Position numbers and translations under genes: made by a program
NCBI RefSeq assembly: GCF_004104375.1
Contig: NZ_QOVM01000002.1
Location: 186,001-250,000, forward strand
DNA from: Leeuwenhoekiella aequorea
GTDB taxonomy: Bacteria > Bacteroidota > Bacteroidia > Flavobacteriales > Flavobacteriaceae
DNA length: 64,000 bases
Direction: 5' to 3'
In this document: one piece after another, positions 63,133 through 64,000 of the stretch
How the letters are laid out: every line of letters starts with the position of its first letter
How positions within the stretch are numbered: the first letter of the stretch is position 1
The notes under the pieces: generated by a model
What the model saw: the letters and a program-made list of their open reading frames with translations, nothing else
Told to the model about the DNA's origin: nothing
Database searches by the model: none

Positions 63133-64000
63133 ATGTTTAAACAATTTGGCGGTAAAATTACTCCAGAATTAGTCAAACGCTATCAGAAATCACCAAATTG
63201 GAGAGATGGTAAATTCCATAATCTGGAAGAAACATCTATGGATGTGCGTCTTTCAGAAATGCCCGGATTGTTATATAAATTATTCTTTGGAAAAGGATCG
63301 GGTTTTACTCCAGATAAAAATTTAGCCATTGAAGAATTTAATACGGATGCATTTTTAGCTCCATCTAATTCTACAAAATATATTTGGTATGGACACGGTG
63401 TATATCTCTTACGAATAAATAACAAAACGCTTCTCATCGACCCTATGTTGGGACCCGATTCTGCTCCTATATCTCCAGCAACAACTCCGCGTTTTTCAAA
63501 GAATACATTAGCCTTAATTGATGATTTTCCTCCTATAGATTTAATGCTTTTAACTCACGATCATTATGACCACCTTGATTACGCGAGTATGAAAAAATTA
63601 ATTCCTAAAATAAAGAACTTTTATGTGGCTTTGGGATGTGGAAGACATTTAGAATCTTGGGGAGTAAATGCTAGAAATATTCAAGAGTTTGACTGGTGGA
63701 ATTCTGCAAATTTTGAAGGTATTAAAATAACGTTTACTCCAAGTCGTCATTTCTCTGGTCGTGGTTTGTTAGACCGTGCAAAATCGCTTTGGGGTGGCTG
63801 GGTATTTGATACCTCTACCGAAAAATTATATCATTCTGGTGATGGTGGTTATGGCAAACATTTTAAAGAAATAGGTGAAAAGCTGGGGCCGTTTGATCTT
63901 GGTTTTATGGAGTGTGGTCAATATGGTGAAAAATGGCATCAAATACATATGTTTCCAGAGGAAAGTATCCAGGCTGCGCTAGATGCAAAGGTAAATTTAG
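63133..64000 (+). CDS. Metallo-beta-lactamase-fold hydrolase, NAPE-PLD/UlaG-like (C-terminus outside window)
   Basis: The first 289 residues are visible; the frame is open at the right edge. The metal-binding LLTHDHYDHLDY (HxHxDH) is near 138-149, the preceding core IWYGHGVYLLRINNKTLLIDPMLGP is typical of the fold, TPSRHFSGRGLLDR carries the next His and LYHSGDGGYG the bridging Asp. The pattern WxGHxxxLxxxxxxxLxDP and SRHxSGR matches N-acylphosphatidylethanolamine-phospholipase-D-like hydrolases of bacteria. The substrate is unproven. The start ATG follows the PepSY gene closely. Confidence 0.88.
   Translation, partial: MFKQFGGKITPELVKRYQKSPNWRDGKFHNLEETSMDVRLSEMPGLLYKLFFGKGSGFTPDKNLAIEEFNTDAFLAPSNSTKYIWYGHGVYLLRINNKTLLIDPMLGPDSAPISPATTPRFSKNTLALIDDFPPIDLMLLTHDHYDHLDYASMKKLIPKIKNFYVALGCGRHLESWGVNARNIQEFDWWNSANFEGIKITFTPSRHFSGRGLLDRAKSLWGGWVFDTSTEKLYHSGDGGYGKHFKEIGEKLGPFDLGFMECGQYGEKWHQIHMFPEESIQAALDAKVNL

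Noticed and set aside
1-64000. CRISPR array, prophage, insertion sequence, integron, secondary-metabolite or toxin-antitoxin system
   Set aside because: I found no repeat-spacer pattern, transposase, integrase, phage structural gene, NRPS/PKS gene or toxin-antitoxin pair. Gene content and codon use look uniform and chromosomal.

Overview
The window looks like core chromosome of a low-GC member of the Bacteroidota, most likely family Flavobacteriaceae. The evidence is the set of gene families: PorX (the response regulator with a PglZ domain that is tied to type IX secretion), a fused LpxC-FabZ, a DASH cryptochrome, NDH-2, a bifunctional HisB and many SPI/SPII signal peptides. The promoters agree: several genes are preceded by TAnnTTTG, the Bacteroidota -7 element. 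Shine-Dalgarno sequences are weak. I see no prophage, IS element, integron, CRISPR array or rRNA operon. There is one tRNA, Pro(GGG).

Layout. 1-6.6 kb, all on the minus strand: a PAS-domain signalling protein cut by the window edge, a beta-lactamase-fold serine hydrolase, an exported dikinase with the domain order of alpha-glucan water dikinase, and an ECF sigma factor with a membrane partner. 6.7-12.2 kb: NDH-2, a lipoprotein esterase, two DUF1801-type proteins, an MFS transporter, a 59-residue membrane protein and a TesA-like lipoprotein. 12.3-15.5 kb: the YbbA/YbbP-type ABC transporter, divergent from tesA. 15.6-17.7 kb, minus: a four-gene cluster with a SemiSWEET, a DUF1989 protein and a YqcI/YcgG (GntA-type) protein. 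17.9-22.8 kb: a UvrD-like helicase, a degenerate exonuclease fused to GIY-YIG, and the cryptochrome. 23-31.6 kb: tRNA-Pro, a PQQ sugar dehydrogenase with cytochrome c, trxB, aroB, proline dehydrogenase and alanine dehydrogenase. 31.9-33.9 kb, minus: porX-tsaE. 33.9-45.1 kb, plus: an HD hydrolase, then lpxD, lpxC-fabZ, lpxA, efp and a second lpxD, then sucD, fabG, a VWA protein and an SPFH protein. 45.1-46.4 kb, minus: an HhH protein and an OmpA-like protein. 46.5-54.1 kb, plus: the complete histidine operon hisG-D-C-B-H-A-F-IE. 54.2-64 kb: a peroxiredoxin, a C1q-like exported protein, recQ, a DEAD-box helicase, two DoxX-like proteins, an amine-oxidase-like flavoprotein, a pseudouridine synthase, a PepSY protein and a truncated metallo-beta-lactamase-fold hydrolase.

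The most striking non-coding feature is in front of hisG. An 18-codon leader ORF with four consecutive His codons is followed by an intrinsic terminator and by an alternative pairing that would act as antiterminator. It has every part of a ribosome-mediated histidine attenuator. Other points worth a second look are the exported GWD-like dikinase, the GntA-like/DUF1989/SemiSWEET cluster, the exonuclease domain that has lost its catalytic residues, and small overlapping ORFs at 11.3 and 31.5 kb.
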